A stretch of 24,827 bases of DNA from positions 1 to 24,827 of the forward strand of contig JAZNXE010000010.1 of assembly GCA_045593725.1 (NCBI GenBank), written 5' to 3'. Positions 22,248 through 24,827 of this stretch are shown one piece after another (position 1 is the stretch's first letter; the number at the start of each line of letters is the position of its first letter). The notes beneath the pieces are model-generated. The model saw only the letters and a list, made by a program, of their open reading frames with translations, searched no databases and was not told the origin of the DNA. A program made the position numbers and the translations under genes. The DNA comes from HGM12713 sp045593725 (GTDB taxonomy: Bacteria; Bacillota; Clostridia; Oscillospirales; CAG-272).

Positions 22248-22904
22248 ATGAGGGTGAATAAGACTTACGCTGTTTTTGGGCTTGGACGGTACGGCATAAC
22301 GGTGGCGCGTGAGCTTGTGAAAAGCGGAGCCGAGGTGCTAGCGGTCGATATAAACGAAAACAAGGTGAACGCTGCCATAGGAGATATATTCTTTTGCAAA
22401 TGCGCGGACATAACCGATGCGGAAGTCATCAGACAGCTCGACATCGCAGACGTTGACGTAGTCATAATCGCTATGGCTAATAATCTTGAGGCAAGTGTTC
22501 TCGCAGTTACTCTTTGCAAGGAAGCGGGAGTAAAGACGGTCATAGCCAAATGCTCAAATGAGATGCATAAGAAGATACTCGAGAAGGTGGGCGCGGACAA
22601 AGTGGTATTTCCCGAAAAAGAATCGGGAACTAGACTGGCGAGAAATCTTCTCAGCTCGGGGTTCGTTGATATGATAGAGCTTTCCGATGACGTATCTATG
22701 GTAGAGCTTGAGGTACGCGACGAATGGCAAGGCAAAAATCTTATCGAGCTTGACCTTCGTAGAAAATACGGAATAAATATTGTTGCTATACGCGATGGCG
22801 GCTCGGTAGAGGTAAATATCGACCCGAGCAGAGCTCTTTTGAGCAATATGAAGCTCATAGTTATTGGAAATACCGCGAGAATAAGTAAGCTCAACGGTAG
22901 ATAA
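22248..22904 (+). CDS. ktrA: KtrA/TrkA-type RCK potassium channel gating subunit
   Basis: Cytosolic regulator of the upstream channel, 218 aa, the length of KtrA with a single RCK_N plus RCK_C pair. The nucleotide-binding Rossmann motif GLGRYG is at 11-16, with D34 at the end of the second strand. The RCK_C domain starts near 135 (SMVELEVRDEWQGKNLIELDLRRKYGINIVAIR, e.g. WQGKNLIELDLR). In Bacillus KtrA binds ATP/ADP in RCK_N and c-di-AMP in RCK_C; whether this one does is inferred. AGGAGG lies before ATG 22248. Confidence 0.93.
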   Translation: MRVNKTYAVFGLGRYGITVARELVKSGAEVLAVDINENKVNAAIGDIFFCKCADITDAEVIRQLDIADVDVVIIAMANNLEASVLAVTLCKEAGVKTVIAKCSNEMHKKILEKVGADKVVFPEKESGTRLARNLLSSGFVDMIELSDDVSMVELEVRDEWQGKNLIELDLRRKYGINIVAIRDGGSVEVNIDPSRALLSNMKLIVIGNTARISKLNGR

Positions 22905-22952
22905 GCTTATTTAAATAATAAGGTGTAATAAAAACCACAGGGAGATTTGCTT

Positions 22953-23252
22953 ATGAAGGACGTGATGATAACCGTTGTAAGGATAGCATCTTACGACGAC
23001 CTGATAGAAAAATACGAAAATCCTATTGAGCACACGTGTGATATGACGCTGGGACGTATTTTTATATCCCAAAACGCAAAGCGTCCCGAGGGTATGTGTG
23101 AGAGCGCGTGGGAGAGTATGGAATATTTTGTAAGAACTCTTGCCGAGGGAGGAGGAAACTTTTACGACGGCTGGATGAAGAACGAATATTCAGCAATGAT
23201 ATCCTGTAACGACGGATTTCGCCCTGTAAGCTTTTTACTCGAAACGGTATAA
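22953..23252 (+). CDS. TIGR04076 family small protein
   Basis: A 99-aa protein of unknown function. It resembles the TIGR04076 family: MKDVMITVVRI at the start, the central RPEGMCESAWESM stretch, then GGGNFYDGWMK and the C-terminal SCNDGFRPVSFLLE, including conserved cysteines at about 28, 49 and 89. ATG 22953 has AGGGAG eight bases upstream; a TTG at 22947 lies closer to that site. It is 48 bases after ktrA and 19 before bcp, so it is probably read through from the trkH promoter. Family members are often found near redox genes. A role in thiol or metal chemistry is only a guess. Confidence 0.75.
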   Translation: MKDVMITVVRIASYDDLIEKYENPIEHTCDMTLGRIFISQNAKRPEGMCESAWESMEYFVRTLAEGGGNFYDGWMKNEYSAMISCNDGFRPVSFLLETV

Positions 23253-23271
23253 ATACAAAGGAGATAGTTAT

Positions 23272-23727
23272 ATGCTTGAGGCAGGAATGAAGGCGCCAGA
23301 TTTTACTTTGCTTGATAAAGACGGTGCGGAAATATCGCTTTGCGATTTTCTTGGAAAAAAGGTGGTATTGTATTTTTACCCCAAGGATAACACCCCAGGA
23401 TGTACCCGTCAGGCTTGTGCCTTTGCGACTCAATATAAGGATTTTGAAAAAAAGGGAATTGCGGTAATAGGAGTGAGCAAGGACAGTGTTGCCTCTCACT
23501 TGAAATTTGCCGAAAAATACAGTCTGCCCTTTGTTCTGCTCTCCGACCCAAAGCTTGAAGCTATAAAGGCGTATGGGGTATGGCAGGAGAAAAAGCTCTA
23601 CGGCAAGGTGTCTATGGGCGTTGTACGGACGACATTTATCATAGACGAAAACGGCATCATAGAGAGGATAATGCCAAAGGTCAAGCCCGATACCAATGCG
23701 GCAGAGATACTGTCTTTATTTAATTAA
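23272..23727 (+). CDS. bcp: Thioredoxin-dependent peroxiredoxin (Bcp type)
   Basis: Reduces hydroperoxides using thioredoxin. The 151-aa chain is the normal size for Bcp/PrxQ. The peroxidatic Cys44 and resolving Cys49 form the CTxxxC signature in DNTPGCTRQACAF, typical of the alpha2-helix PrxQ group. GVSKDSVASHLKFAEKYSLPF and the DENGIIE strand follow. AAAGGAG precedes ATG 23272. No promoter of its own was seen, so it probably belongs to the trkH transcript. Confidence 0.95.
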   Translation: MLEAGMKAPDFTLLDKDGAEISLCDFLGKKVVLYFYPKDNTPGCTRQACAFATQYKDFEKKGIAVIGVSKDSVASHLKFAEKYSLPFVLLSDPKLEAIKAYGVWQEKKLYGKVSMGVVRTTFIIDENGIIERIMPKVKPDTNAAEILSLFN

Positions 23728-23746
23728 CATAGAAGGAGAATTTTAA

Positions 23747-24289
23747 ATGTCAGCTTTTTTGGATTCATTGCATCCCGTCTTGGTCTGCCTTATCGTGTGC
23801 GTGGCTAAAATAGTGGAAATAACTATACAATCGCTCAAAACCTGTATGATGGTCAAGGGTCAGCGTGTGAAGGCGGCAGCACTCGGATTTACGGAGTGTA
23901 TCATCTGGGGACTCGTTATATCCACCATAATAGGAACTCTGGGAGATAATATTTTTCTGCTTCTTTTCTATTGCGTAGGATACGCAACCGGTCTGTTCCT
24001 TGGCTCTACCATAGAAGGAAAGATAGCTTTAGGTACGTCAAACCTTCAGCTTATCGCAAGCGAGGAGAGTACAGAGAAGATAACACAGTATTTAAAGGAA
24101 AATAACAGAGGTTACACTGTTTTTGGCGGTCACGGCTCTATTGATAAAATGAATATGATATTCGTAGTACTTCCCAGAAAAGAAACCCCAAGGGTTCTAA
24201 AGGATATACGTAAGGCGTGTAATGATAAGGTCTTTGTAGTCGCCTCCGAGGTAAGCAAATATGCGGGCGGCTACGGAATGATTAAGTAA
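23747..24289 (+). CDS. DUF5698/DUF2179 domain membrane protein
   Basis: A 180-aa UPF0316-type protein. The first ~90 residues contain three hydrophobic spans (about 8-26, 44-63 and 66-85; DUF5698), with VAKIVEITIQSLKTCMMVKG and EGKIALG near the ends. Residues about 100-175 form a soluble DUF2179 domain with GRGYTV-like NNRGYTVFGGHGS and the closing VFVVASEVSKYAGGYG. DUF2179 domains are small ligand- or interaction-type modules; the function of this protein is unknown. AAGGAG precedes ATG 23747, 19 bases after bcp. Confidence 0.85.
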   Translation: MSAFLDSLHPVLVCLIVCVAKIVEITIQSLKTCMMVKGQRVKAAALGFTECIIWGLVISTIIGTLGDNIFLLLFYCVGYATGLFLGSTIEGKIALGTSNLQLIASEESTEKITQYLKENNRGYTVFGGHGSIDKMNMIFVVLPRKETPRVLKDIRKACNDKVFVVASEVSKYAGGYGMIK

Positions 24290-24300
24290 ATAATAAACGT

Positions 24301-24347
24301 AAAAATGTGCACCCTAAGAGAGATCAGGCTTTAGGGTGCACATTTTT
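24301..24347. terminator. Bidirectional terminator between the trkH unit and the aldo/keto reductase
   Basis: AAAAATGTGCACCCTAA (24301-24317) is the exact complement of 24331-24347, giving a 17-bp stem with a 13-base loop and A/T runs on either side. It serves the two convergent genes. Confidence 0.93.
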
Positions 24348-24365
24348 ATTATGGGGAATATTATT

Positions 24366-24827
24366 TTAGAATACAACAGAGTCTATTTCTTCAAGCTCTT
24401 CTTTTGTAAAGTAAAGGTTTTGTGTCATTTTGAGATTTTTAGTTATTTGCTCAGGCTTGGAGGCTCCAATTAAAACGCTGGTAATACCTTCTCGGCTATA
24501 TACCCACGAGAGAGCCATCTGCGCCAAGCTTTGACCTCTGTTTTCAGCTATTTTGTTTAGCTTTTTGATTTTTTCAAGTATGTCGGGAGAAAGGGATTTT
24601 TCATTTAAGAACCTACCGTCGGTTTTCATACGGCTGTCTTCAGGAATTCCGTTAAGATATCTGTTGGTCAGAAGTCCTTGTGCCAGAGGGCTAAAAATAA
24701 TCATTCCTTTTTTCTCCGAAATTGCGCTTTTCAAAATTCCGTTTTTTTCAACAGTTCGGTCAAGGATAGAATACCTGTTTTGATTGATGATAAAAGGACA
24801 GCGAAGCTCATTGAGTATATCTGCCGC
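24366..24827 (-). CDS. Aldo/keto reductase, YghZ/AKR14-like (5' part outside window)
   Basis: The frame is open to the right edge, so the N-terminal half with the catalytic Asp-Tyr-Lys-His residues is missing. The 153 codons seen cover the end of the TIM barrel. INQNRYSILDR precedes IIFSPLAQGLLTNRYLNGIP, then the NADPH-binding stretch ITSVLIGASKPEQI and QSLAQMALSWVY. These match the YghZ-type (L-glyceraldehyde 3-phosphate/methylglyoxal reductase) and Kv-beta-like branch. NADPH-dependent reduction of small aldehydes is likely; the natural substrate cannot be told. The stop is followed by the shared hairpin. Confidence 0.9.
   Translation of the reverse strand, partial: AADILNELRCPFIINQNRYSILDRTVEKNGILKSAISEKKGMIIFSPLAQGLLTNRYLNGIPEDSRMKTDGRFLNEKSLSPDILEKIKKLNKIAENRGQSLAQMALSWVYSREGITSVLIGASKPEQITKNLKMTQNLYFTKEELEEIDSVVF

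Overview
The window looks like a piece of chromosome from an endospore-forming Clostridia-class Firmicute, probably a gut commensal related to Oscillospiraceae/Ruminococcaceae; this is inferred from gene content and order, not from a search. Pointers are the yicC-remA-gmk-rpoZ-priA-def-fmt-yugP-rsmB-rlmN-...-rsgA-thiN-spoVM order familiar from Bacillus and Clostridia, a CD1247-type protein behind efp, RNase Y, a four-cysteine L33, and near-consensus sigma-A promoters with 17-nt spacers. Almost everything is core genome; no prophage, CRISPR array, defence locus, tRNA or rRNA was seen.

Layout. 1-341 is a dense array of short palindromes with no gene, including a repeat pair bearing a perfect 19-bp inverted repeat. 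342-425 (minus) is a 27-codon gene that I read as spoVM. 539-1744 (plus) is an asparagine-synthetase-like protein with Ser instead of the catalytic Cys2 and no recognisable synthetase domain; it meets thiN tail to tail. From 13681 down to 1741 (minus) runs one long operon from a perfect TTGACA-N17-TATAAT promoter: yicC, remA, gmk, rpoZ, priA, def, fmt, a YugP-type peptidase, rsmB, rlmN, a kinase-less PASTA membrane protein, rsgA and thiN. The PrpC phosphatase, the PrkC kinase domain and Rpe, normally embedded here, are missing.

13973-17514 (plus) holds efp and a Cys/Asp-rich zinc-ribbon protein, a terminator, then a consensus promoter with a structured leader feeding rpmG-secE-nusG-rplK-rplA. 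A candidate L1-binding RNA lies before rplK, and a strong terminator follows rplA, so rplJ/rplL are not in this unit. Next come rny and rnhA, each with its own promoter, then a 233-bp MITE-like element packed between rnhA and the convergent mntP.

20877-24289 (plus) carries a two-component K+ uptake system (TrkH/KtrB-type channel plus KtrA/TrkA-type gating subunit), a TIGR04076-type small protein, a Bcp peroxiredoxin and a DUF5698/DUF2179 membrane protein. A 17-bp-stem terminator separates these from an aldo/keto reductase (minus) that runs off the right edge.

Functionally the window joins nucleotide and ribosome maturation genes (gmk, rlmN, rsmB, rsgA, fmt, def, efp, L11/L1/L33), transcription (omega, NusG), RNA turnover (RNase Y, YicC, RNase HI), secretion (SecE) and ion/redox homeostasis (MntP, TrkH/KtrA, Bcp). 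The least ordinary items are the active-site-altered amidotransferase between thiN and spoVM, the kinase-less PASTA protein, the Asp-Cys protein after efp, the rpmG leader RNA and the two families of palindromic elements.
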